From the NCBI GenBank assembly GCA_026120185.1, contig JANUWF010001701.1:682001-746000 (forward strand): a DNA stretch of 64,000 nucleotides, written 5' to 3'. Shown here piece after piece: positions 9,494 to 21,737 of the stretch (positions are counted from its first letter, which is position 1; every line of letters starts with the position of its first letter). Under the pieces are notes generated by a model. That model saw only the letters and a program-made list of their open reading frames with translations. It did not search any database and had not been told where the DNA came from. The translations under genes and the position numbers were made by a program. Source of the DNA: Voacanga thouarsii (taxonomy: Eukaryota; Streptophyta; Magnoliopsida; Gentianales; Apocynaceae).

Positions 9494-11185
9494 CTAATCT
9501 AATTTATTCTCCAGATTCGAACTTAGCACTATTACAATTTCGTTTGCTATGTCCCGCTTGATGATAATTTTCATACCTTGGTGGAGACCCTTCATTTTGA
9601 TAGTCCATCTCCCCTCGAAAACCTGTAGTATACCTCCGTCCATGTCTATTACCTTTAAGTGCTGGTGTGTAGCCCTCCAACAAAAAGTCAGCATTACGCC
9701 ATAAATTTTCATTGTTGACTGGATAGAAGTCATTGTTGTAAGCCACAATGAATTTGTCCAAGGAGTAAATAGCCAGTACAAAAACAGAAGGTTGCCAGCC
9801 ACGGTGTTAACAGATTACGAATACATGCGTGCACGGAAAGCTAAAAATACTCCATTTCGTGTAGCTGCAGTCTCGTGATGACATTTTTACCGTATAAACA
9901 TTGTTTCCTTTCCCTCCAACTTTGCGGGTGTCCTAATATTGAAAATTCCAACTCATTCATTATATTGCACAACCCTATAACTTCTTGCCTTCTGCGAAGC
10001 TGCTTGGAATGTATTCCATATCAACGGAGGAAATGGTTTGTTACTGTGTGTGGCCTCGGATCGATGTACATTAAAATATTCGACAATCTTCGTGAATGTT
10101 GCATCGACATGGGCTTTGATTGGTAATGCTTGTGTTTTTTTGAGAACACTATTCAATGATTCGAATAAATTCGTCATCATGCATCTATATTGATTTCTGC
10201 CATCGTATGACAGTGACCACTTTTCAGGGTCAATACACATCAACCAGTTGTATACCTTCTGATTGTATTCTCTGATTTCGTTTATTACAGATTCAAACTT
10301 AGATTTCTTCCTCTTTGTTCCGACTTTGTACATGAGTCACTTCAACTAGGTGTTCTTGAACTGGTTGTTAAAATTAGCACAAATATGGCGTAGAAAGTAC
10401 CTGTGAATTCCCATTGGCTCTGCCCACTCAGGCTGCCTCCTCATAGCTGCCAAGATTCTAGTGTGCTTGTCAGATACAATACAAACATATCTTTCGTGCG
10501 CCATATATCTCCAGAACAGTCTAAAAAACCATCCCTAACTCTTATTTGATTCATTATCGACAGCAGCAAAAGCCAAGTAAAAAATGTGATTATTGAACTA
10601 TTTGTTAAAATTAGCATGAATATGGCGTAGATAGTATCTGTGAACTCCCATTAACTCCACCCACTCAGGCTATCTCCTCATAACTGTCAAGATTCCAGCG
10701 TGCCTGTCAAACACAATACAAACATGTCTTTCACGCACCACATGTCTCTGGAATAGTCTAAGAAACCATCCCTAACTCTTATTTGATTCATCATCGACAA
10801 CAGCAAAAGCCAAGAGAAAAAATGCGATTATTAGCATCCCAAGTGTTTGCAATTAACATGACACTCTTATATCCCCCTCTTAAATAGGTGCCATCGATTG
10901 AAATCAGAGGACGACAATGCCTAAATCCGTTGATTGATGGTTTGAAAGCCCAAGATACGAAATTGAAAATATTTATATCTCCGGCATTAATATTGTGGTG
11001 TTTCTAATGTACTATTATACCAGGATTTGAATCCTGCAATGCCAACATATATGCTGGTAGTACTTTGAAAGTAGAGGAAAACGTGCCATATAGAAACTTA
11101 ACAGCAGCCTTCTAGAATACCATCATTTTCGATACGAACATCCAATTTGGAATTTATCATGTACAACCCTTAATATGGTGTTGAA
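9494..11185 (-). pseudogene. mudrA: mudrA-type transposase, C-terminal two thirds (broken)
   Basis: MURA-type transposases bind the terminal repeats and move the element. Reading leftward from 11185, the RNase-H-like core begins near 10920 with CRPLISIDGTYLRGGYKS, holding the first catalytic Asp. ANTWDANNR follows and then, after a one-base shift in a T run, the block ending VDDESNKS. HVCIVFDRHAGIL carries the second catalytic Asp. The C-terminal part (9953-10333) has YNWLMCIDPEKWS, MTNLFESLNSVLK and LPIKAHVDATF, typical of the SWIM-proximal region. A final zinc-knuckle-like segment at 9504-9761 has YENYHQAGHSKRNC, with the first two Cys of the knuckle replaced. A 237-bp tandem duplication (10358-10832) and several stops prevent function. 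The N-terminal part lies beyond element C at 31332-32470. Confidence 0.88.
10358..10832 (-). repeat. Tandem duplication inside mudrA (2 x about 237 bp)
   Basis: Copy 1 (10358-10594) and copy 2 (10595-10832) share AATATGGCGTAGA, CCACTCAGGCT, ACAATACAAACAT, CCATCCCTAACTCTTATTTG and CAGCAAAAGCCAAG. On the minus strand each encodes the stretch from DNES through the second catalytic Asp to PEWVE or PEWAE. The copies differ at many positions, so the duplication is old. Confidence 0.92.
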
Positions 11186-12695
11186 TGTTAGGGACATGCC
11201 CTAAAGTCAATTTGTACTTATACTAGTATCATTATGTATTATGTAATAATACGAGGCATTTCTTTCTATGAATAATGCATTTAGTTTTGTGGTCATCAAG
11301 TACATGATTTGATAGTAAAACCCTACAATCAATACAATAACTATTCTTAAACTGTCATTGATCGATTATTATTAGTGGAACAATAATAAATTAAGATTAG
11401 TATGTTTGTGACTTGATGGATATATTTTATTGGTTATGGATATATGTGATATCAAGTCAAAACATAAATAAATGTTAGAGAATATTTTATTAGACATGAC
11501 TCACAGTGAGAGTACTTTGTAAAACATGTCATAAGTACTTTCTAGCCATAATGATATTACAAGTCCTTCAACCTGAATTCATCATAGTTTCCTACTTGAT
11601 AAATTCTATATTTTGACGTTATCTAAAGTTGTTTTTAACCAAATAATAAGTTAGACCACTGTTGGATATAGAATAAACCAGGGAGAGAAATATGATTGAT
11701 AATGAAGGAATTTGCCCCTCTCAATTATGGGAGAGATATCCATTGGCCCCTTGATAAATTAGACTATTAAAATGCATGGCCGTGCTCAAATATATCAATT
11801 TGAGAATTGATATTATTTGTTTGAATAGTCTACAATGAGATAAAAAATTAATTGATTAAGTTTAATAAGGATGACATGATCTGTGTCTTATGCTTAATCT
11901 GGATATCGTGTGACAAAATGACTAAAATATAAAATTATAGTTTGGTTCAAAGAAATCACTAATCTTCATTTAACCTGGGTAGTTATAATGTTTTGTTAGA
12001 AACTGCTTATAACTTGTGGGCCATTTAAATGTGATTTGGGCACACTGCTAGTGTTAAATGAACCTATATGGTCACACAATAAGTTAGGTTATTTTTCTGG
12101 TAACCAGGTTCAATAAATCTGAAAATATGTCTAAGTTAATCGAACCTAAAAAATTTACCAGATATAATGAATTTGGAAATATGTCTACATTCGATGTATC
12201 TGGATGATATCCAGATTGTAAGAATATGACTCAGTAAATTAATTAATTAAATTACCGAGATAATGGCATGATCGTATCATATCAGTTTTAATTTAATGTG
12301 AATTTAAAATAAAATATGATAAGATATTATTAGAGTTGGACTCCAAGAGGTTCGGGTGGTTTTAAAAGAAAACATTAGCAGTCTTCTCAACAGAGCTCTC
12401 TGTTAATATTCGTGTCTCTATTCACCAAGAAAAAAAAGCTTCTCAAACCCTAGGAGTTAGCACTCTTGGGGTAACGAGTTAGTTCACAGTGTGTATCCGA
12501 TAGAGGGCGTTTGAATACTGCAGCGTCTAGTGATCGTTCGGATTGCATTTACGACAGCAAAATCAGAATCGAAGGATCTTGATTATGCCGAATAGAGGTA
12601 ATTCTGTAATCCTTAGATCATCTTAATCATTTGACTTGGGTTCTCAAAAGGGATTCATGGATGTTTTCACGTTTAGGAGTCCACGAATTCTAACA
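11186..12695 (+). repeat. 5' LTR of element C
   Basis: It starts TGTTAGGGACATGCCC and ends GAGTCCACGAATTCTAACA. It is collinear with 29819-31331 throughout, for example TTATGTAATAATACGAG and GTTCTCTGTTAATATTCG-like blocks. Confidence 0.93.
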
Positions 12696-12696
12696 T

Positions 12697-12710
12697 TGGT
12701 ATCAAAGCAA
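12697..12710 (+). promoter_or_regulatory. Primer-binding site of element C
   Basis: TGGTATCAAAGC lies one base after the LTR end. It matches the copia primer-binding site complementary to initiator Met tRNA, with one change from the usual TGGTATCAGAGC. Confidence 0.85.
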
Positions 12711-13981
12711 CTTGCTAAACGATTAGGTTGGTTTATCTGTGTTAATCGTATTTTTGAATATATGTATGATATATGTGAATTTAAATGGTGTATATCAGTA
12801 TGTTCACATGATTATAATTTTTAGAATACTTATTATACGTCTTGAATTAGGTTTAATCTGTGCGACCTAGTTGTTTGAACAGAAACCAAATGATTTACAG
12901 ATTGTCTGTAAATTGGTCTGTTTTAATATGATATGGTATCGTAAGCATGCTATCCGTTGTTCTATGTTGCAAATTGTTTGTATTAATCTGCCATGGTAAT
13001 TTGTTATCTGTATCAATATGGTTAAAAGGGAATGCAGATTGTCTGTAATATGAAAATTCACGGCACTGCCCCTTGGACCCCGCCAGGGGCGCTGCCCCTT
13101 TAAACCCCAACTAACTGTTCATTGTGTGTTATTCGTTAGTGTTTTTTTATTGTAGTTGTGGATTATTTTGAATAGTGCATAACATGGCCCGTTTTACCCC
13201 ATTGTGATTGGCAGGTTACATTCTGGTTGTTTTGAGTTGTAATTTTTTACAATGCGGCCTGCGTGTCATTTTTCATTATTGTAAAATTGTATTGTTTTCC
13301 TAGAATATGAATCATTTTAATTTTACTATCCAATGTAAAAGAAGACGGTGGCCTACATTTACAACTAAGGAGGAGTATGCTCAAGGCATTAGAGAATGCT
13401 CAAGGAATTCATATACCTAGATTGACCACCTTGATCTTCACTTTGCTCGTGATGATCAACATAGGTTATGAGCCATACTGTATCACTTTTATTTATGCCT
13501 TACATGCATATTTGATATGTTTATTTCATACTTACTACAATCAAATTTTTATTTTTTTTAAAAAAAATGTTAAGTGCCTTACAAAATCAAACACTTGTTA
13601 TTACTTGGATCATCATATGGTCATTCCCGCCAAAGTAGAATGCTTTTGATTATCTAAGTGAGACAAGATGGAAAATAGTTTTTCATATATTTGATATGAT
13701 TTGACTTAACTGGGCTATCAAAATGGTTTTGGGCTTAGGGCATTATATGAGATTTTAGCCGGGACATTTGATGTCTATATCATTTAAAATTTGAGTTTTA
13801 TTTAATTATAAGATTAAAGTCAAAGCTTACTTATGATTAAAATTAAATATTTATAAACAAAAAAAATTTTTACCCACTAAGAAACATTAAAATGTTGAAG
13901 TTTTAAAATTTTAAATACTTTAGTGGGAGTTTTTCTTTAAGGCCTCAAAATTAATTACGTTGCATATTTTGTATGTAGATA
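12711..13981 (+). other. Untranslated leader of element C
   Basis: This is the long stretch between the primer-binding site and the gag ATG. The open frames in it (for example 13377-13649) show no family features. A purine-rich line, AGTGGGAG, lies about 60 bp before the gag start. Confidence 0.55.
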
Positions 13982-14860
13982 ATGGCAACAAATAGTTGGA
14001 ATAACTCATTGCAATCTGTGCTCGAAAAAGATAAGCTTAGTGGGACTAACTTTCTTGATTGGGAACGTAACTTAAGAATCATTCTTAAGCAAGAAAAAAA
14101 GCTCTATGTTCTTGAAAATCCTATTCCCCTTACTCCAGCAAATAACACCCTAAAATCTAAAAAAGATGCTTATAGTAAGCACAAAGACGACTCCAATGAT
14201 ATTACTTGCCTCATGCTAGCAACCATGAACTCTGAATTTCAAAAACAATTTGAAGAAGTAGAGGTATATGACATGATTGTGCATCTCAAGGAAATTTTCC
14301 AAGAGCAAGCACGACAAGAGATATTTGAAACTCATAAGGCGTTAAATGCATGCAAGATGGTATCTGGCACCTTGATAAGTGCTCATGTCCTTAAAATGAA
14401 GGGCTATCTTGATCATTTTGAAAAGCTTGGTGCTCTTGTTAATCATGACATGGCCACAGATTTGATCTTGGGTTCATTATTTCCTGAGTATGACCAATTT
14501 GTCATGAATTTAACATGCATAATATGGAGAAATCTATTACTGAATTGCATGGGATGCTAAAACAAGCTAAACTGAACATTAAAAAGAATACTCCTAGTGT
14601 TCTAATGGTTCAAAAAGGGAAAGGAAAAATGAACAACCAAAAGGGCAAAGTCATGGCTAATAAGGGCAAGGACAAGGCTAAGTCCAAGTTCAAGCCCAAA
14701 CCTAAGACCAAGACACCAAAGGAGGGAGCTTGCCACCATTGTGGAGAACAAGGACATTAGTTAAGAAATTGCAAGCTGTATTTGGAAATAAAGAAGAAGA
14801 AGGACATTGAGACTGCCGTTTCAGGTATTTATGTTATAGAAATTAATTTATCTATTTTTG
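13982..14860 (+). pseudogene. Element C gag with CCHC knuckle
   Basis: The ATG at 13982 opens MATNSWNNSLQSVL, followed by LSGTNFLDWERNLRIIL, the usual copia gag pattern (L-x-G-x-N-[FY]-x-x-W). The capsid-like part includes FETHKALNACKM and HVLKMKGYLDHFEKLG. A shift near 14510 moves to the frame carrying the basic linker and the zinc knuckle CHHCGEQGH...LRNC (CX2CX4HX4C). Inside the knuckle, a TAG at 14758-14760 stands where Trp is usual. Gag forms the particle in which reverse transcription takes place. Confidence 0.85.
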
Positions 14861-17746
14861 ATTCATGGGTATTGGATACTGGTTGTGGATCTTACATTTT
14901 TGTAAATATGTAGGTTCTAAAAAGGCGTAGAGTTTTGGCAAAAGGCGAGGTGGATCTACAAGTTGCGAATGGAGCAAAAGTTGCTACAGTAGCTGTAGGA
15001 ACTTTTGAATTAATTTTTCCCAGTGGGTTTGTTTTAGAACTGAATGATTGTTTTTATGTTCCTGCTATGAGTAGGAATATTATTTCAGTTTCTTGTTTAG
15101 ATTTAGAAGGTTTTGAATTTGTTAATAGGAATAACATTTGCTCCATTAATAAACATGGCATTTTTTATGGAGATGTCTTATTATCAAATGGGCTCTATAT
15201 TCTCAATCTTCATGAATCTTCAAACAAGTCTATCTATAACATTAATACTAAGAGATTGAAATCCAATGATTTAAATCAAACTTACTTCTGGCATTGTCAT
15301 TTGGGCCATATAAATGAGAAACGCATAACAAGGTTTCATAATGATAGGCTTCTAAATTCATTTGATTTAGAATCTTACGAAATATGTGATTCTTGTTTAT
15401 TAGACAAAATGACTAAAGTGCCTTTTAAAAGACAAAATGAAAGGGCAACTGATGTATTAGGCCTAATACATACTAATGTATGTGGACTAATGAATACACA
15501 TGCTAGAGAAGGATTTCAGTACTCCATTACATTTACGGATGATTTCAGCATATATAGCTACCTATATCTGATGAAACATAAATTTGATATGTTCTAGAAA
15601 TTTAAAGAATTTTAAAATGAAGTACAAAATCAGCTTGGCAAAAGTATCAAAACACTTTAATAAGATCGATGTGGTGAATACTTAAGTCACGAGTTTGACG
15701 AGCATCTTAAGAATTGTGGAATTATCTCCCAATTAACTCCACCTGGAACACCTCAATGGAATGGTATATCTGAACAGAGAAATCGAACTTTTTAGATATG
15801 TTTCGATCAATGATGAATCAAACTGATCTTCCAATCTCCTTTTGGGGTTATGCCCTAGAGACTGTTGCATCCATACTAAATTGAGTTCCATATAAATTGA
15901 TTCAAAAAACGCCATATGAGATATGGACTGGGAGATAACCTAGTTTGTCATTTCTCAAGATTTAGGATTGTGAAGTTTATATAAAGCATTTATTATTTGA
16001 TAAACTTGCACTCAAATCAGATAAATGTATATTTGTGGGATATCCTAAAGAAACTAAAGGATATCAATATTATCTCCAAAAAAAAAAGAGTAATTGTTGC
16101 TCGAAATAGATTCTTTCTTGAAAAGGAATTTATTTCCAAAAGAATTAGTGGGAGTAAAATACATCTTGATGAGATTCAAGAGCCACAATTAGTATCCAAA
16201 CCAAATAATGAACCTCGATTAGATGGCTCACAAGTCCAAGATGAGCCTAATTCTATAGAACAAGGACCTCGAAGGTCTGATAGGGTTCGTCAACAACCTG
16301 AGAGATATGGATTCCTCATCACTAACGATAACAATGCGGAGCTTATGGTTAATGATGATCCAACTTCCTATCAAAAAGCCATTAAGATTTCTGACATTAG
16401 AAAATGGTTAGAGGCCATAAAGTCTGAGATACAATCCATGTATGATAATCAACTCTGGACTTTGGTTAATCCACCTAAAGGTTCAAAAATCATTGAGTGT
16501 AAATGGGTTTTCAAAAAGAAAATAAACATGGAAGGAAATATGCATACTTACAAAGTACGACTGGTAGCAAAAGGTTATAAATAAACTCATAGTATAGACT
16601 ATGATGAAACCTTTTCACCAGTTGTAATGCTTAAATTTATTAGAATTCTTCTTGCCATAGCAACATATTATGATTATGAGATTTGGCAAATGAATGTCAA
16701 AATTGCGTTCCTTAATGGAAACTTACTTGAGGATGTGTATATGACACAACCTGAGGGTTTTGATGATCCTTTGAATTCTAATAAAGTGTGCAAGCTTCAA
16801 AGATCCATTAATGGATTGAAGCAAGCATCTCGAAGCTGAAATCTTTGTTTTGATGAAGCAATTAAAGAATTTAACTTTATCAAAAATGAAGATGAGCCTT
16901 GTGTCTATAAGAAAACCAGTGGAAATGCAATAATTTTTTTGGTACTTTATATTGATGACATCTTACTCATTAGAAATGACATCCCAACTCTACAAAGTGT
17001 AAAGACATGGTTGGAAAATTGTTTCTCAATGAAAGACTTAGGTGGAGTTGCCTATATTTTATATGTAAGGATTTATAGAGATAGATCTAGAAAGCTAGTT
17101 GGACTACGTCAAAGTGCATACGTTGACAAGGTCCTGAAAAGGTTCAGTATGCAAAACTCTAAGAGAGGATTCTTGTCAATGTCATATGGCATTAAGCTCA
17201 GCAAAACTCAAAGTCCTTCCACAAAGGATGAAGAAGAGCGCATGAACAAGATACCATACACTTCCGTTATAGGATCTATCATATATGCTATGTTATGTAC
17301 TCAACCCGATGTGTCATATGCATTAAGCATGACGAGCAGGTTCTAGTCAAATCCTAGAGAGCCATACTGGACTGCTGTCAAGAACATACTGAAGTACTTA
17401 AGAAAAACTAAAGATATGTTCTTAGGTTATGGAGGACAAGAAGGCGAGCTAGTTGTACATGGTTACACTAATGCTAGTTTTTAGTCCAACATAGATGATT
17501 ACAAATCGCAATCAGGTTTTCTATTTTGTTTGAATGGAGGTGCTGTAAGCTAGAAAAGTTCAAAGCAAGATATCATGGCTGATTCTACTATAGAAGCTGA
17601 GTATGTAACTGCTTCAGCTGCAGCTAAAGAAGTAGTTTGGATTAAAAAGCTCATTACAGAACTAGATGTAGTTCCTAGTATTGTGAACCCAGTGGATCCT
17701 TATTGTGACAACAATGGAGCCATTGCACAAGCTAAGGAACCAAGAT
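14861..17746 (+). pseudogene. Element C pol: protease, integrase, reverse transcriptase, start of RNase H
   Basis: The protease has DSWVLDTGCGSYIF with an intact DTG (about 14858-14900), then a TAG at 14911. The open segment 14935-15597 contains YVPAMSRNIISVSCL and the integrase zinc region (FWHCHLGHINEKR...CDSCLLDKM). The catalytic core has FTDDFS, DRCGEY and PQWNGISE, so all three acidic residues remain, with a frameshift near 15790. The segment 15997-16584 ends the integrase and begins reverse transcriptase (WLEAIKSEIQSM, KWVFKKKIN, VRLVAKGYK). DVKIAFLNGNL-like and LYIDDILLIRND segments follow at 16627-17346. RNase H starts at 17575 (STIEAEYVTASAAAKE, CDNNGAIAQAKEPR) and is cut at 17746 by the hAT element. 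Stops at 16582, 16837, 17344, 17482 and 17551 stand at expected Gln or Trp codons. Confidence 0.9.
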
Positions 17747-18822
17747 TATGGCTGTTCAAACTTGGATTCTAACTAATTTTTCGAATCGAACCGAACTGAA
17801 CTTGTAACACCCCAACTAAAGGTAACAGCGGAAGCATATCAACACCGGGTGTTGCCCCTTCCAGTTATCTAGACAAAGGGTCTTTATAACGAAAAATCTA
17901 ACAGAGTATTATCCAAAAGGGAAACGTCCGGACCTATTCTGCCGTCACTGTGGTATCGTCCTCTATCCGTAGGTCCTTCCAACTCTAGATCCTACAAAAA
18001 GGTAAGATAAAAGACACGTGTGAGTTAAATATCACTCAGTGAGTCCCGTGTGTACTAGTGTTTTACCAAAGAGGTAGAGTACACAAAACTTTTATGAAAT
18101 AACATATCATTTGTTCATTAGAAATGAATCCAAAACTCTTTAATGAAGAGTGTATTCAGGACTCAATCATTTTTGAAAAAACTATATTTCATTTTTCAAA
18201 TCATTGCCCCAATTTTCGAAATACAGGCACTTCTCCAATAGAATGTCGGCCTGTATGCAAGTCCCACAATCCTTGCCTTCGGCTACATGGTTTCTTGTGC
18301 CAGGGACTGCGCCTTACAATACGTCACCTGTGTCAGCCAAAATAATGAGCGTAAAAATATACCTCACCTTACACTTAGGGATCTTTTACTTGCCACCATA
18401 AACCAGGGGTCCTAATCCTGACGTCAATCACCATCGAGGTGGCAAAGGATTGAACACACCGAGTGTACCCGCCTGGTATCATGTGAACAATCCACCATCA
18501 TAATCAATAGGCAATTGTCAGGCTCAAAACGGCTAGCCAGGATGACTTATCTTATTATCTTGTTGCCCTGTTTGGAGTAAGACAATCCTCAGAACTAATC
18601 CGGTTACTTGGGGTCGTCTATCTCTATCATGGGCTAGTACAAAGATCAGAGTCCTTGCTGAGTACTTAACGTCACCAACCCAGTCTGACTGATCAGGCTA
18701 GAGGGTTATCTAGTCTCATAGAATTTTCATAGCAAAACAGTTTTTATGGCAAAACAACATTTTTCCAAAATCATGATGAAACCAGATAAAGGGTTTAATT
18801 TACACATCAAAACGTGTTTCTA

Positions 18823-19075
18823 AGAGTAACTGGGTCATTTTCTCCGTACTCAATCACAAAATTCATTTTCAAGGGTATTCAGGTCATTTTACCGATACCC
18901 AATTTTCAAAAGGCTTTCCGAGGGTATTCGGATCATTTTACCCTTACCCGATTTGAGAAATATTCACAAGAGTTTCAATAAAGATATTTCGGTCATTTAC
19001 CAAATACCTGAGTTTCAAAGGTTTTCATAAAATGTTCCAATAAGGACATTTGGAACATTTTTCAAATATCCGATT
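18823..19075 (+). repeat. Imperfect tandem array inside the Del/Tekay-type LTR
   Basis: Four units of about 60-65 bp share the pattern GGGTATTCGG[AT]TCATTTTAC, then a CCCGATTT- or CCAATTTTC-like part with AAAGG. Units start near 18823, 18868, 18920 and 18980, and the array fades by 19075. Confidence 0.7.
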
Positions 19076-19669
19076 CCAAAAAGAAACTCATTTAAAGAAA
19101 TCCAGAATTCTAATTCCAAAAGAGGATTAAATTCAATGTTTCCAAAAATATTTCCATAAAAGGTTCCATATGGTATATAATATAGCATTTCATGGAAAAA
19201 CAATGCACACTAACATTAGAAAAAGTTTTAGAAATCCAAGAGACTCACCTCATGTCCTAAGCCTCTCATTCCATTCATGACCGTTTAACCTCCGTTCCTA
19301 CCGTTTTTGACATTTCGTTAGCCGTTTGTCACTAAACCTACACCAAACATTGTTTTTGGATTAATTCATGTTTGGCTGAAAAATAGCTGACGGGTAGCCA
19401 ACGTTCAACTGTTGTTTAGCCGACAGGGACCGACGGTTAACCGACGAGGCCGATGGTTAACCGACGGTCAAGGAAAACGTTTAACTTTCGTTCACGTCAT
19501 TTTTCCATCATTTGATCAATTCTTTCGTTTTCCGTTTTCCACATCCTTCTTCCCTTTATAATCAAGGGATTCACGTCATGTTTTCCTAATTATTTTATCC
19601 AAAATCACATAATTAATCACCCTTAAGTCTATTCATTTTCGGACTACTTACTGGAATTTCACTAGTTTG

Positions 19670-20170
19670 GCACACCATTTTATTTTGCACATAACTTTCA
19701 ATTTACAGCTACGATTTGGCTCCATGACATACCAAAACGACCGTAAGACTCTTAAATTTAATTCTGTACAGGCTTTTTTTAGGTTTCTGGTTTTAGTACT
19801 ACGATACTGGGCAAAAACTGCCTCAGTAGTTTTGCCTTAGTTTCACTATTCATGCTTTCCTTAACATTCTGCAATTTTCCAGTTTGACACCATAACTTGT
19901 TTTGCCCATAACTTTTAATCCACAAATCCAAATGATGTCAAACCAGTTGTAAAATACCCTTAAGACATTCCTTTACAAGTTCCAATTTATGGAGTACCAA
20001 TTCTGTTGTTCATTTTGTTCAGTTTTGAACACAAAGATCTAGTAATAAAATCTCGTTACTAATTTGGCACCTTTTACTATTTTCACCATAACTTTTGATT
20101 CGTAAATCCGATTAACCTCAAACTTGCTCCAAAATGCCTCTATGATCCTTATATACAAGGATATATACCT
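19670..20170 (+). repeat. Three long imperfect repeats inside the Del/Tekay-type LTR
   Basis: Three units of roughly 190-210 bp start near 19670, 19880 and 20065. They carry the shared words TTTGGCAC or TTTGACAC, CATAACTTT[TC]AAT, TCCACAAATCC or CGTAAATCC and AAAATACC or AAAATGCC. Confidence 0.6.
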
Positions 20171-21737
20171 GATTTGTTCAAATCTGAAAATGTTACAGAT
20201 TTACTGGACATAAAACCTCCCATAATTTTCTAGAATTAAACCCATCGTCCATCAAGACACATTATATCTTCATTCCTTATTTATTATATGAATTAATTCA
20301 ATCCAATATCCATTTTATCACCCTTAAAGCTACTGATTTCTAGTCATACATAAAATAGCAAATTTCACCAAAGTACAACAAGAAAACCGGTAGCTTCAAT
20401 CATAACATATTTTCACACAACTTCACCTTGTTAGTTTCCATACTTCATACATAACCTTTCATAATATGTATACCAAAATGATCTCCATGCATTATATAAT
20501 AACTTTAATTTAAGCAAGGTAGATCCTTACCTTTTCTTTGCAGCGTTTGGAAGCTAAATAGCCCAAGCATCTTATTGTTTTCCTTCTCTCTCTTTCTCCT
20601 CTCTTTTACCCGAATTTCCTCTCTCTCTCTTCTCTCTTCTCTATTTTCTTTTTCCTTTCTCTTCTCTTTTCCTTCCTTGTTTGCTGTGAAAGTCTGGCTG
20701 TCTAAAGCCATTTCAGCTGGCCTTCATGGCCTATATATAGAGAAATATGGTCTTCGAGTCAAAGGTTCATTAAATGGTCTCAAACATTTGGAAGCTCTTG
20801 ATTGGTCCACTTAGCTATTAGGTGTCATTTACAATATTCAAGAATTCTATAGTGATTTGGCAACTCTAGAAGCCCTTAGATCTTTATAGAATTCAAAAGA
20901 AAATTGTAAAATATCCTAGAAGGTCTTGGATTTACTTAGAACCTACAAGAGCATTGGTGAAGCTTGTAGAAATCCCTAGAATTCTCTAGACTAATAGATA
21001 TTTTCTAACTTTACATGGTTAACTTGCTCTAATTAAATTTAACTTAATTAAGCTTGGTCAAATGAAGTCAAAAGGTGGTCCAACTTGGTCAAGATTGTCA
21101 TGCTTGTGGGCCATCCTTATTTATTTCTTGTGGGCCTTCTAAATTATCTCAACATATCACAACCAATCAAATAGAAGCACTTGACCTCATTAACCAATCA
21201 CTAAACAACACTTATTTTCATCCACCAATCATAAGAAGCCACACGTCCCATTTCCAACCGCAATTTCTATTTTCTTCAGAAATGATCAAAATCGGGCCCG
21301 TAACGGAAAAATATTTTATTTCACTATCCAACTCCAAAAATTCCACTGAATCCATTGGTAACACTTAAACTCTTCAATTCCCTCTCTACTTGGTCAAATT
21401 CGCGGTTAAAGTCATGGGCACGGTCAAAATGACGAAAATACCCCCGATACCCCGGGAAACATAATTCATACCAAAATGTGCGTCTCATTATACTAATCAA
21501 TTTATCTTTCTAGAGTACCCTAAAATTCTTATTGTGTTAATCATAATAGCCTTCTAAAAATTTATAGTACGGGTAGAACAAATCTAATAATTACATTCAG
21601 GTCCCGACAAAACTTTATTTTACCAAAGTATTCGTCTCATTATACCGATCAACTTTTGTTCTAGCCATTGATATAAATTCTCATCCCATTACAGGTAGTA
21701 GCAAATCGGAAGTAAAAAGGTGGGGTGTTACAGAACC

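Larger units (their letters stand above)
17803..21732. mobile_element. Solo LTR, Ty3/gypsy Del/Tekay type (3.93 kb)
   Basis: It begins TGTAACACCCCAACTAAAGG and ends GGTGGGGTGTTACA. The flanking pentamers GAACT (17798-17802) and GAACC (21733-21737) match at four of five bases. Long LTRs beginning TGTAACACCC are typical of the Del/Tekay chromovirus lineage. No primer-binding site, polypurine tract or pol sequence is found inside, so it is read as a single LTR left by recombination between two. Open frames within it are low-complexity, for example the CT-rich tract 20570-20690. Confidence 0.8.

Noticed and set aside
20505..20711. Lys/Glu-rich 68-codon frame on the minus strand
   Set aside because: It is the antisense of a CTCTCT tract within a solo LTR.
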